A DNA stretch of 37,569 nt from the NCBI GenBank assembly GCA_026390015.1, contig JAPLGS010000073.1, positions 55,055 to 92,623 of the forward strand, read 5' to 3'. This document shows, piece by piece, positions 1 to 8,632 of the stretch (positions are counted from its first letter, which is position 1; the number at the start of each line of letters is the position of its first letter). This stretch comes from Chloroflexota bacterium (GTDB lineage Bacteria; Chloroflexota; Anaerolineae; Anaerolineales; Villigracilaceae). Made by a program: the position numbers and the translations under genes. Under the pieces are notes generated by a model. It was not told the origin of the DNA. It made no database searches and was given only the letters and a program-made list of their open reading frames with translations.

Positions 1-185
1 AGCCCCACCACATCTACATCTTCCTGAAGAGCGGCTTCGGCGATCCTTTCAGGGGTCTGGCGCAGGCCGGTGTAGATCACTTCCATGCCGGCGTCACGCA
101 AGGCGCGTGCCACAACTTTCGCGCCGCGGTCATGCCCATCCAAACCAGGCTTGGCTACCAATACACGGATTTTCTTTTCAGTCAT
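1..185 (-). CDS. Methylmalonyl-CoA mutase, cobalamin-binding subunit (5' part only)
   Basis: The gene starts with ATG at 185 and runs leftward out of the window, so only about 61 residues are seen. They read [20 protein letters not shown] and continue through a [20 protein letters not shown] stretch. The DGHDRG segment matches the DxHxxG motif whose His ligates cobalt in B12-binding domains. Together with the [12 protein letters not shown] start, this is typical of the small or C-terminal B12 subunit of methylmalonyl-CoA mutase, which interconverts succinyl-CoA and methylmalonyl-CoA. A strong ribosome site (GGAGG) lies just upstream and decides the start. Since the protein begins directly with the B12 domain, the catalytic subunit must be encoded separately, probably to the left. 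A related B12-dependent mutase is possible, but the start sequence favours methylmalonyl-CoA mutase. Confidence 0.85.
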   Translation of the reverse strand, partial: MTEKKIRVLVAKPGLDGHDRGAKVVARALRDAGMEVIYTGLRQTPERIAEAALQEDVDVVG

Positions 186-212
186 TTTTCCTCCGAGGGG
201 ATGAAGTTTGAA

Positions 213-218
213 ATTATA
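213..218 (-). promoter_or_regulatory. -10 box upstream of the mutase subunit
   Basis: On the minus strand this reads TATAAT, about 27 bases ahead of the ATG at 185 and upstream of its GGAGG. No good -35 box is visible at the expected spacing. Confidence 0.5.
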
Positions 219-245
219 CTATGTATCATAATCACGGTATTTGAT

Positions 246-279
246 AAAAACAAAGGGATTGCATGATTGCAATCCCTTT
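246..279 (-). terminator. Rho-independent terminator of ftsK
   Basis: A perfect 12-bp stem (AAAGGGATTGCA at 252-263 and its complement at 268-279) with a 4-nt loop is followed on the minus strand by a run of five T. The stem overlaps the ftsK stop codon, so termination is immediately after the gene. Confidence 0.85.
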
Positions 280-2587
280 ACATTCCATCATCTTTTGGCG
301 GCGCGGTCTGACCGTAATCCAGAACCGGGCGCATTTGTGTACCGCCTTCAGGTGGACCGACGATCTTTTTATCCTCCATCATATCCACAATGCGGGAAGC
401 GCGAGTGTAGCCGATACGCATTCTTCTTTGCAGCATGGAAACAGATGCGCGGCCTTCCTTGCGGACAATTTCAACAGCGTCCTCGAAAAGCGGATCGTTA
501 TCTGATTTAGCGCCTTCATCCCATAATTGGGTTTGTTTCAATGGGACACCACTTGGCACAGAATCTGCTGGAGTGCCGGCAACTGCGTATGGACTTGCGC
601 CGCCGGCTTGTGTGCGCCAGTATTCGACCAGAGCCTGAATTTCATGATCTGACACAAAGACTCCTTGCAGGCGCGCGGCTGAGGGCGCATCCGGGGCTTG
701 ATAAAGCATGTCACCGCGGCCGAGCAATCTTTCAGCGCCGGGCTGATCGAGGATCACGCGGCTGTCGGTATTGGATGCAACCGCGAATGCAATACGCGCG
801 GGAAAATTCGCTTTGATCAGACCCGTCACCACATCCACTGATGGACGCTGTGTGGCGAGAACCATGTGAATACCCGTTGCCCGTGATAATTGCGCCAGAC
901 GTGTGATGGTCTTTTCAGTTTCATCCGGAGCGATCATCATTAAGTCAGCCAGCTCATCAATGATGATGACAAGATAGGGTAATTTCTTCTGCCCTTTTAA
1001 TTTCATCTTTGCATTGTAGTCAACAATATTGCGCGAGCCGGCCTGCGCGAATAAATGATAACGCTTGTCCATCTCGCGAGTCATCCATTGCAAGGCGCCG
1101 ATCACGCGATCCATTTCCACCACCACCGGCCCAAGCAAATGCGGGATGCCGTTGTAGCCGGTCAACTCCACTCGTTTAGGATCCACTAAAACAAGCCGTA
1201 CATCATCGGGCGTATTGAACAACAACAGACAGGTGAGAATGGAATTTACGCACACTGATTTGCCAGAGCCGGTTGTGCCTGCGATCAACATGTGCGGCAT
1301 ACTCTCCAGGCTGGCTATGATCGGAAGTCCCGCCACGTCACGGCCTAATCCAAAATTCAAAGGTTTGGTATTTCGCGTGTAAATTTCGCTTTCCAAAATA
1401 TCGCGCAGTGCCACCATCGCCATTTCTTCATTCGGAACTTCGATGCCCACATAGCTATGCCCGGGCACCGGCGCTTGAATGCGGATTCTTGGAGCGGCCA
1501 ATGCAAGCGCGAGATCATCGGAGAGTGACGCGATCTTACTCACACGAACTTTTGTGCGGACGCCGCCACGGGTCTCAAGAAATAGCGGCTCCACTCCGAA
1601 CTGGGTGATCGATGGCCCGCGGCTGATCGCAACTACTTGAGCCGGTGCGCCAAAGGATGCGAGGGTTTCTTCAATTAATCGTGCGCGCTGTTGAATAAAA
1701 TCTTCATTGATGGCAGGCGCGTTGCCTGAGTCGAGAATGTCGCTGACGTTTGGCAGTTTCCAGTGGATGACATTCTGTCCACTTGTTGTCCGCGTGGGTT
1801 GAATGGTGCCTTCGGCCATTGGCGTAACCGTTGGCATGGCGGAGGGATCTATCGGTGTGAAATCTTCCATCGAAACGGAAACAGGCTGAACGTCTGATTT
1901 GGATGTGATGGGTTTATTCAACCATTTTTGTATCCAGATCATTATCGGCGCGAGCCAGAAGAAAAGATCCTGCACGGGCTTATCCAAAAATACTGCTGTG
2001 CCGATAATAAACCACGCGGCCAATGCGATGTATGCGCCGCCAGCGCCGAGCCAACTCCAAAGAACGCGTTGGAAGAGTGCGCCTAGTGCGCCACCGCCAA
2101 TGCCGTTCGCTGCGATCACTTCGGCATTATCAGCTGTGCTGACAAAAGAATGTAAAATGGTGAGAAACCAGAGGAAGAGGATGACACTGCCGACGGCTCG
2201 TTCAATCGAAAGCGGCGGGATGCGCTCGATCTTGCGGAAGACTAGCCACAATCCAAAGACAAGCAATCCAATTGGCAGGATATAAACGCCCCAGCCAAAA
2301 ATTTGAGAAATGAATTTAATTGCGCCGCCAGCGATGAGGGAACTCTTTGCAGAGACAAGTCCAAAAATAATAATGATGCCAACGAATGCAAGGATGATAC
2401 CGACTACATCAAGTTTGCGCTCGGCGGACAGATTCTCCCACCATGAAAACGCAGGCAGCGGCGCCTCAGGCAGTTTACTTTTTGACGCGTTTTTACCACG
2501 CGGCACATCTCCTTTTTTGGAGGAAAGAATTTTTCCGTCAGGTTTTGTGCTTTTCTTGGGAGGTGTGGAGGGTTTTAGGAGGGGCAT
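278..2587 (-). CDS. ftsK: DNA translocase FtsK/SpoIIIE
   Basis: A 769-residue membrane-anchored motor that pumps DNA through the division septum and helps resolve chromosome dimers. The N-terminus is basic, followed by about four hydrophobic segments between residues 60 and 220, then a short linker, the alpha/beta motor and the gamma domain. The Walker A motif GTTGSGKS sits near residues 437-444 and a Walker B-like VIIIDELADLMM about 90 residues later. The C-terminal winged-helix gamma domain (about 700-755, with SMLQRRMRIGYTRA) recognises polar guide sequences. The length is typical of short-linker FtsK/SpoIIIE proteins. The start has no strong ribosome site, but an extended -10 promoter lies about 50 bases upstream and a strong terminator follows, so it looks monocistronic. 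Confidence 0.95.
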   Translation of the reverse strand: MPLLKPSTPPKKSTKPDGKILSSKKGDVPRGKNASKSKLPEAPLPAFSWWENLSAERKLDVVGIILAFVGIIIIFGLVSAKSSLIAGGAIKFISQIFGWGVYILPIGLLVFGLWLVFRKIERIPPLSIERAVGSVILFLWFLTILHSFVSTADNAEVIAANGIGGGALGALFQRVLWSWLGAGGAYIALAAWFIIGTAVFLDKPVQDLFFWLAPIMIWIQKWLNKPITSKSDVQPVSVSMEDFTPIDPSAMPTVTPMAEGTIQPTRTTSGQNVIHWKLPNVSDILDSGNAPAINEDFIQQRARLIEETLASFGAPAQVVAISRGPSITQFGVEPLFLETRGGVRTKVRVSKIASLSDDLALALAAPRIRIQAPVPGHSYVGIEVPNEEMAMVALRDILESEIYTRNTKPLNFGLGRDVAGLPIIASLESMPHMLIAGTTGSGKSVCVNSILTCLLLFNTPDDVRLVLVDPKRVELTGYNGIPHLLGPVVVEMDRVIGALQWMTREMDKRYHLFAQAGSRNIVDYNAKMKLKGQKKLPYLVIIIDELADLMMIAPDETEKTITRLAQLSRATGIHMVLATQRPSVDVVTGLIKANFPARIAFAVASNTDSRVILDQPGAERLLGRGDMLYQAPDAPSAARLQGVFVSDHEIQALVEYWRTQAGGASPYAVAGTPADSVPSGVPLKQTQLWDEGAKSDNDPLFEDAVEIVRKEGRASVSMLQRRMRIGYTRASRIVDMMEDKKIVGPPEGGTQMRPVLDYGQTAPPKDDGM

Positions 2588-2637
2588 GAATTCAAAAGGA
2601 TGAATTATGAAAGATGAAAATTGGAAGTTTCAAAAAG

Positions 2638-2646
2638 ATTATAGCA
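2638..2646 (-). promoter_or_regulatory. Extended -10 promoter of ftsK
   Basis: The minus strand reads TGCTATAAT (extended -10), about 50 bases upstream of the ftsK ATG. No convincing -35 box is seen, as is common for extended -10 promoters. Confidence 0.55.
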
Positions 2647-2707
2647 CTGATGGTCTATTTTCTTTAAGGTACAATTGCATTGTTATAGATTTTCTCAAAG
2701 AAACTTG

Positions 2708-2732
2708 CCACAGAGCGCTGTGACCTCTGTGG
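2708..2732. repeat. Short inverted repeat between ftsK and rnz
   Basis: CCACAGAG (2708-2715) and CTCTGTGG (2725-2732) form 8-bp arms around 9 bases, 31 bases ahead of the TTG start of rnz. It could be a hairpin in the rnz leader, a regulator site, or one more unit of the dispersed short repeats seen in this window. Confidence 0.45.
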
Positions 2733-2763
2733 CAAATCGTTAATTATTGTAAGGACTAAACCA

Positions 2764-3696
2764 TTGTTCGAAATACTTTTTCTTGGCACATCTGCTTCGG
2801 CTCCTTCGGCAAAGCGCGGGCTTGCGGGGCAGATCGTCTCTCATAACGAATATCGTTTTCTTATTGATTGCGGCGAAGGCACACAAAGACAGATCCTTCA
2901 ATCGGGTATCGGTTTTAAGCGCCTGACGCGCATCTTATTAACGCACGGCCATCTTGACCACATCCTCGGGTTGGGTGGATTGCTGTCAACGCTCCTGCGC
3001 TGGGAGTCGATTGATGAGCTTACGATTTTTGGCGGTCGCAGTACGCTTGAGCGTGTTCGAACACTTCTTTATGATGTCGTTCTGCGCGGCAACCAACCTC
3101 CCATGCCTTTGATTTTAAAAGAGATAAAACCCGGCATCATCTTTGAAGCGGATGATTTCACTGTGACCGCTTTTTCCGTCGCACACCGCGGCCCCGATTG
3201 TTTGGGTTATGTTTTTGAAGAGAAGTCGCGCCGTCCATTTCTTTCACAAAAAGCGGATGAACTTGGCGTGCCGTTCGGCCCTGAACGCGGACAATTGGTT
3301 GCCGGCAACGAGATCACTCTGGCGGACGGCCGCCGCGTCACAGCGGATGATGTGCTGGGTGACTGGGAGCGGGGCAGTAAATTTGTCGTGGTAGGAGATG
3401 CCGGTCGGACGGATAACCTGCTCGAGGTCTGCAAGGATGCAGATGGTCTCGTGATCGAATCCACTTATTTGGATGAAGAAGAAGAAATGGCGAAACAGTT
3501 TTCACATCTCACAGCGCGCATGGGCGCGGAGCTCGCCATAAAAGCGGGAGTTAAGAAACTGATCCTCACTCATATTTCGCGCCGCTATCGAGAAAAAGAT
3601 GTGATCGCTGAAGCGCAATCCATTTTCCCAAATGTGATCGTGGCTCGTGATTTTGACACGTATCAGATCAAAAGAGAAATTCAAGACGGCGGATAA
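2764..3696 (+). CDS. rnz: Ribonuclease Z (tRNA 3' processing endonuclease)
   Basis: A 310-residue metallo-beta-lactamase-fold nuclease that trims the 3' end of tRNA precursors. It matters here because the one tRNA in the window does not encode its CCA. The zinc motif HGHLDH is at residues 61-66. Further ligands are visible as H141 (VAHRGPDCLGY), D212 (VVGDAG) and H270 (LTHISRRY); H248 (SHLTA) fits the conserved His/Thr motif of the family. The segment LGVPFGPERGQLVAG is also typical of RNase Z. The usual GDT is GDA here, but the Asp is kept. The start is TTG, with AAGGA eight bases upstream; no nearer ATG preserves the FLGTS beta strand. Confidence 0.93.
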   Translation: MFEILFLGTSASAPSAKRGLAGQIVSHNEYRFLIDCGEGTQRQILQSGIGFKRLTRILLTHGHLDHILGLGGLLSTLLRWESIDELTIFGGRSTLERVRTLLYDVVLRGNQPPMPLILKEIKPGIIFEADDFTVTAFSVAHRGPDCLGYVFEEKSRRPFLSQKADELGVPFGPERGQLVAGNEITLADGRRVTADDVLGDWERGSKFVVVGDAGRTDNLLEVCKDADGLVIESTYLDEEEEMAKQFSHLTARMGAELAIKAGVKKLILTHISRRYREKDVIAEAQSIFPNVIVARDFDTYQIKREIQDGG

Positions 3697-3719
3697 AAAA
3701 TCCCCGCGGCTTTTTTATT
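3689..3719 (+). terminator. Possible terminator after rnz
   Basis: A short GCGG/CCGC stem (3689-3692 and 3704-3707) overlaps the rnz stop and is followed by six T at 3711-3716. It is weak and lies in the 44-bp gap between two converging genes. Confidence 0.35.
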
Positions 3720-3740
3720 AAACTATTATTTCCCTGTTCG

Positions 3741-6242
3741 TTACTTTATCGTCACCTGAATGACCGCCGTATCCACCACCTGGTCATTTCTCACTACTTG
3801 CAGCTGAACTGCATACAGTCCACTCAAGCCTTTTGTATCCCACTCAGCCAGAACATCATTTTCAACAGAAGTATTAACATCGCTCCCCAATTGAATCCAT
3901 TCCTGCGGATTCAATCCCTTGCCAACCTGTACGCGATAATAAGAAAACTTTTCACCCGATGCTGTGCCGATGATTTTTATGACGCCGTTCACATCTGCAA
4001 ATAATTCAGGCGCTGTGATATTTGCGATCGGATCCACAGGCGGCGCTTGAATGGCGTCATAAGATGTCGGCGGAATTTTCATTCCAGCGTTAACCGCCCA
4101 ATCACGCGCATTGTCAGGGATGAGCATATACACACGTTTTTCAATTAATTCTGGCGGAGTAAAGACCGTGGCAAGCAGACCTGTTTCGCGGTTTATATCA
4201 AACTCGCGAAATAGATTATCCGCTTGAATGGGTTCACTGCCATTCAAGAAAACTTCACTCACCAAGTTTTGACATTCACTTGTGGGCAGCATTCCCGAAG
4301 GATCACAGACCGTAATTGTGGAAACACCTTGCGGCGCGCTCCAACCATCAGCGGGAGAATCACCTGAAGCAACTTGCATCAACGCATTCCACAAAACAGA
4401 GGGGAATTTTGGAGAAACTGTTTCATTCTCGCTATGCACGCCAGTCCAAGTGACCACCACATGCGAAGGTGTATACCCGACCACCCACGCATCGCGTCCA
4501 TCGGATGTTTGCCCAACCTTCACGCCCGCAGGCCGCCCGACCGCAAGTGAATTCGATTTGCCACGCTCAGTTTCATCACTCAATACATTTGTCATCAAGT
4601 ACGCGAGCGTGGGCGGCAATACAGGTTTTGCCTGCGGCAATGTCCAATCCACCAGCACCGCGTGATCTACACTTTCGACGCGCAAAATAGTGACGGGCAA
4701 AAAATCATCGCGCACAGTTTGTCCAAAATAAATTCCCTGTTTTCCAAACACGCCATACGCGCCTGCAAGTTTTAACATGGAAGTATCTTCGTTCAAATTA
4801 ATTCCAAACGACGATGCAATACTTGTCACATTTTCAATGCCCATTTGCGCCTGCAATATTTCGACCGGCACTTGATAATCATTTGCCAGCGCGGTTCGCA
4901 AACGCATTGGGCCGTGAAATTTGCCGTCAAAGTTTTGGATGATTCCTTCGTTTGGAATATCCCAGGTTAATGAGGCTGGACTCAAGCCTCTGGTGAATCC
5001 TGTCAAATAGACAAATGCATCCAGGCTTGACCCTGAGCTGTGTGCTGTTACGAGTGGAGTTTCCACTCCTTGAACAGTTTCTCCGACCAGCGCCAGCACC
5101 TGACCATTATTCGGATCAAGGATCAGTGCGCTCGCAGATGAATCAGCAAGTGTGATGGCGGGTGGCAGCGAGGGCAGCAATCTTGCAGACTCGCATTTAT
5201 TTTCTGATTCAGTTATTCCGGCCATGCGGCTTGCGTACACTTCCGTTACACATGTGGATTGTTTCTGCAGGCCATAATCCAATGTGCTGATGATGTTCAA
5301 TCCACCGCGCTCGATTCGGTCACGCGGAATTTGCGAGTCTAATTGAGACAAGACCATGTTGACGAAAGCAGGAGCAAGCTTGAGCGGAGTCTGATGCGCT
5401 GATATTATTTCAGGGATTTCTGCCAATGCAGTTGTCGTATCTTTTTTATTTATCATGCCAAGTCTATTTAAAATAAATATTACTTCATGCCCGCGTTGTA
5501 TTGCTTGTTGCGGAGCGTCCAACGGATTGAGCGCCCGCGTTTCACTCGTCGCCGCAAGCATGGCAGACTCGGCCAGAGTCAACTGCTCGGATGATTTGCC
5601 AAAATAAAGCTGCGACGCGGCCTCGACACCAAAGGCATAATTTCCGAAATGCGCGCTGTTGAGATACCACTCTATGACCTGTGTGCGCCCAAACTGTGCG
5701 GTGATCTGCGCGGCAAGAATGCGCTCGCGGATGGCACGCCGAAACGAAGGAGCTTCGTTGTAAGTAATTAATTCGCTGACAAGTTTCTGCGCGATGGTTG
5801 GGTGCGAATTGGGATCGTTGAATTCCTGAATCGAATATCCAGCGTGAGACCAGAAATTCGGGTCTGCAACAGCGATCACTGAATTGATTAAATTTTCTGG
5901 AATGTGCTGTGGATTTTGTTTGTTGATTGGTATATATCGCCGCGTTTTGTCGGTTGGCGAAAAAGTATAAAGCAGTTGCAAACCTGTGCGGTCATAAATG
6001 CGCGTGGGTTGCAGCAAAAGTCCGTTGGGCGGGTTGAGCAGTACCGGCAAAATTTCAACAGAAGGAAGATCGCGCGTAATGTCTGCGTAGGCAAATGCGC
6101 CGAGAATAATTAATGCCGCGAGTAGAAGTGAAAGAACCGTTCCAACAGTGAGTAACGTGCCACGCGTGCGGTTGGAGGCTGCGCGTTGTTTTGCGAGTCG
6201 TCGTTCGCGGCGGGCGCGGAGAATCGGGAGGGTGGAAGGCAT
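3741..6242 (-). CDS. Class A penicillin-binding protein homologue with degenerate active sites
   Basis: 833 residues laid out as a bifunctional PBP: basic cytoplasmic start, one membrane anchor (about 29-53), GT51 glycosyltransferase region (about 75-265), transpeptidase region (about 365-640) and a C-terminal Ig/FN3-like domain (about 740-833). The fold is recognisable from YLNSAHFGNYAFGVEAASQL and DAWVVGYTP. The chemistry seems lost. The GT51 ExxxF motif reads ADPNF, with Ala126 (codon GCA) at the catalytic Glu. SxxK reads SSLD (405-408), SxN reads DYQ (455-457) and KTG reads KVG (575-577). The frame is open over 2.5 kb, which argues for selection as a structural or regulatory pseudoenzyme rather than decay. 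It is the last gene of a run starting at folP, 9 bases after the GNAT gene, with no clear ribosome site. True PBPs are presumably elsewhere. Confidence 0.85.
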   Translation of the reverse strand: MPSTLPILRARRERRLAKQRAASNRTRGTLLTVGTVLSLLLAALIILGAFAYADITRDLPSVEILPVLLNPPNGLLLQPTRIYDRTGLQLLYTFSPTDKTRRYIPINKQNPQHIPENLINSVIAVADPNFWSHAGYSIQEFNDPNSHPTIAQKLVSELITYNEAPSFRRAIRERILAAQITAQFGRTQVIEWYLNSAHFGNYAFGVEAASQLYFGKSSEQLTLAESAMLAATSETRALNPLDAPQQAIQRGHEVIFILNRLGMINKKDTTTALAEIPEIISAHQTPLKLAPAFVNMVLSQLDSQIPRDRIERGGLNIISTLDYGLQKQSTCVTEVYASRMAGITESENKCESARLLPSLPPAITLADSSASALILDPNNGQVLALVGETVQGVETPLVTAHSSGSSLDAFVYLTGFTRGLSPASLTWDIPNEGIIQNFDGKFHGPMRLRTALANDYQVPVEILQAQMGIENVTSIASSFGINLNEDTSMLKLAGAYGVFGKQGIYFGQTVRDDFLPVTILRVESVDHAVLVDWTLPQAKPVLPPTLAYLMTNVLSDETERGKSNSLAVGRPAGVKVGQTSDGRDAWVVGYTPSHVVVTWTGVHSENETVSPKFPSVLWNALMQVASGDSPADGWSAPQGVSTITVCDPSGMLPTSECQNLVSEVFLNGSEPIQADNLFREFDINRETGLLATVFTPPELIEKRVYMLIPDNARDWAVNAGMKIPPTSYDAIQAPPVDPIANITAPELFADVNGVIKIIGTASGEKFSYYRVQVGKGLNPQEWIQLGSDVNTSVENDVLAEWDTKGLSGLYAVQLQVVRNDQVVDTAVIQVTIK

Positions 6243-6251
6243 ATGTCTATT

Positions 6252-7253
6252 TTACAGCGACTCTACAGCCACTTCTCTGCCGGGGCGCAGTTCCTTTTCA
6301 AACATGTTGCTTTGATTGTGAATATGCATACCCGCCTTTTCGTACAGCCGCAATGCACCTGTCAGGCTGTTTGCATCAACGCCGAGTTCGACATGCATCT
6401 GGCCGCGCCGATGGAACTCACCAAAGGCATGTTGCAGGAGTGTCAGTCCCAATCCATGTTTACGCCATGCTCGGCGCACGCCAAGAATATTGACATACCC
6501 TGCTTGATGATCGCTCATTGACTCGGATCGGCACAGGCAATACCCGGCAATTTCATTACCAGCCCATGCAACGAACCATAAACTGGGATCATATTGAGGA
6601 TGACCTTCGAGATTATGTTTGAAATGTTCCAACTCGCTTTCAAACGGTTCTTCAACATGACCAAAATGATCGCGGAAGGCTTCCCGATGGGCGCTATAAA
6701 CTGCCCGCAGATTCTCTGATGTGTATGGACGCAATTCAATTCTTTCAGGCCACGTCGGCATGGGTGGAATGGAATCCATGTCAATTCGCATGGTGTAATA
6801 TGAGCGGACGTAAGTCCAATTCCTTTCCTTAAATAATTGCTGCGCAGCCTGATTTGTACTGACAGAAACCACGTGAGGGGCAAGGCGCAAATCAGCAGGC
6901 AGAATATCGATCACTTGACGGCAACGTTCCTCGCCCCATTCTGTAATATATGTGCCCAATCCTTTTCCCATAAAATCGGGATGCACACATGCCCAAATAA
7001 ACGGGTGAACAGGTAAGTTACTATTCACCCACACTTCCACATAAGCCGCCAATTTCCCGTCGAAGGTGAAAACTAATTGTATGTCGGTAGCAGGGTTAAA
7101 ACGGGGTGATTGCCATGCATTGCGAGTTTCTTCAGCGTTAATATCTTCCACACCGGCTGTCGCAAGCGCATTGATCTTAAATAGCTCTGCGGCGATATCA
7201 ACATCGTCAAGTGTTGCCGAACGGGACTTAAAGCCTTCTGGTAAAGTATTCAT
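6252..7253 (-). CDS. Two-domain GNAT acetyltransferase
   Basis: A cytosolic protein of 333 residues made of two tandem GNAT folds. The first acetyl-CoA loop is visible in CVHPDFMGKGLGTYI and the second in RRAWRKHGLGLTLLQHAF, followed by LGVDANSLTGALRLYEKAGM, a classic GNAT ending. The substrate cannot be deduced; tandem GNAT proteins include mycothiol synthase-like and antibiotic-modifying enzymes as well as many uncharacterised ones. The ATG at 7253 was chosen over a start at 7304 because GAGGTGAG lies four bases upstream of it, while the longer start would overlap the preceding gene. It follows the zinc-ribbon gene by 43 bases and precedes the PBP homologue by 9 bases, suggesting cotranscription. 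Confidence 0.85.
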   Translation of the reverse strand: MNTLPEGFKSRSATLDDVDIAAELFKINALATAGVEDINAEETRNAWQSPRFNPATDIQLVFTFDGKLAAYVEVWVNSNLPVHPFIWACVHPDFMGKGLGTYITEWGEERCRQVIDILPADLRLAPHVVSVSTNQAAQQLFKERNWTYVRSYYTMRIDMDSIPPMPTWPERIELRPYTSENLRAVYSAHREAFRDHFGHVEEPFESELEHFKHNLEGHPQYDPSLWFVAWAGNEIAGYCLCRSESMSDHQAGYVNILGVRRAWRKHGLGLTLLQHAFGEFHRRGQMHVELGVDANSLTGALRLYEKAGMHIHNQSNMFEKELRPGREVAVESL

Positions 7254-7296
7254 AAAACTCACCTCATTTTTTTTCGGATAACAGTAAGCGTGAAAC

Positions 7297-8631
7297 TCAA
7301 TCATTCAACAGATCAGAAAGAAAACCCATCAATCCACCTTTTTCAGATTCTTCCTGTTTTTGTGTCTTATCCGGAACGTCGCTGGCCACAACTCCGCTTT
7401 GACCATTGACCAGTACCAAATGCTTGCGCCCGTCAAATGGAAGTTCTGTCATCCACACGGGCAGCAAATTAAGTTTGAAGGACTCCACTACAAGATTTGA
7501 AGATGAGGTATGCACTATATTCATACCATTCAGCAAATGTGGAAGTTTGTCCTTGTAACGCGCATACGCCTGACTGCGAGCGTCCAAAGAAGCATCCGCC
7601 ATGGGAACATCATAAATTTCAGCGGGCCAGCTTGCGAGGAAGCGCGGATCATACGGCTGGATGGTCTTCATGTTAAAAGCAGGAATCAACTTCAAGAAAA
7701 CAGCGGACAGTTTTCGGGAGGCGGGCAGCGGCAGGTCATCCACCATAATGGGATATTGGTCTGTGATGCGGGTAACTTTTTTCTCGCCGCGTTTCGCGAA
7801 TAGTTGATCTTCATATTCGATCATTTCCCCTGTGTAATCAATGACGCCGCCAATGTCAAAAGTCCAGAGCGGAAGATATAGCCCGCGCGGCAGTCCCACC
7901 TTTTTTTCTGGTTTGATGTTGTTACTTTCAACCCAATCGACTAATAATTTTGTAGCTTGTTTTTGGTCGAACGCGTGCGGAATAATTCCATCGGGCGCGA
8001 GCAGGTCTTTTGTTTTTTCAAGATTGATCACATGCGGAGAATCACAATACACACACGAAGCCGAGATCTGCAGGGGTGGCAAAATAAATTCAGCGCCGCA
8101 GCCGTTGCAATGAAAGACTTGTTCCTGCAGCGGCTTGCCATGTCCGCGAGAAGTTGCCATGGCAATGATGAAATCTTTCTCGTCTGCATATTGTTGGGTG
8201 TTCGCGCCAACAACCTGGTTGCGTGAACAATAATCGCAGACGAGTGTTTGGCCGTCTGGTGCAAAGGCCATGCGTCCGCCGCATTTGGGACACATGAATC
8301 TATCAGCATTCACCCGACGCAATCCTTCAGGCGCGGCGGGTAAGTTATCAGGATCGATCACTTCATCTGCTTTAAGTTTCCCATCCAGAATGGCGAGCGA
8401 ACGGCGTGCCCGCGCGTGACGCAGGTCATGTGAAAGACAATTTTCCAAGGCTTTGCGTTTTTCAAGCGGGTCAACCGTGACTTCTCCCATCCAAAACCAT
8501 GCTTCCGCGAGCACATCGTGCGAGCTGGTCATATAAATGGCGCGGTCAAGATAGCGGCGCGCGGATTCTTGATTACCCGATTTCGCTTCGATGATTCCAG
8601 AACGGAGAAGGTCTTTTGAATAATCTTCCAT
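7297..8631 (-). CDS. TPR and double zinc-ribbon protein of unknown function
   Basis: 444 residues. The first 90 are helical and TPR-like (AKSGNQESARRYLDRAIY, AEAWFWMGE). Two four-cysteine zinc ribbons follow: C114/C117 with C132/C135, and C175/C178 with C193/C196. The C-terminal half (about 215-420) is a beta-rich domain with a hydrophobic LPRGLYLPLWTFDIGG segment; no catalytic motif is evident. No signal peptide is present, so it is probably cytosolic. Similar TPR-zinc-ribbon proteins occur in Chloroflexota and other lineages without a known role. Its start follows the folP stop by one base, so translation is probably coupled to folP. Function unknown; the zinc binding is inferred from cysteine spacing. 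Confidence 0.75.
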   Translation of the reverse strand: MEDYSKDLLRSGIIEAKSGNQESARRYLDRAIYMTSSHDVLAEAWFWMGEVTVDPLEKRKALENCLSHDLRHARARRSLAILDGKLKADEVIDPDNLPAAPEGLRRVNADRFMCPKCGGRMAFAPDGQTLVCDYCSRNQVVGANTQQYADEKDFIIAMATSRGHGKPLQEQVFHCNGCGAEFILPPLQISASCVYCDSPHVINLEKTKDLLAPDGIIPHAFDQKQATKLLVDWVESNNIKPEKKVGLPRGLYLPLWTFDIGGVIDYTGEMIEYEDQLFAKRGEKKVTRITDQYPIMVDDLPLPASRKLSAVFLKLIPAFNMKTIQPYDPRFLASWPAEIYDVPMADASLDARSQAYARYKDKLPHLLNGMNIVHTSSSNLVVESFKLNLLPVWMTELPFDGRKHLVLVNGQSGVVASDVPDKTQKQEESEKGGLMGFLSDLLND

Positions 8632-8632
8632 A

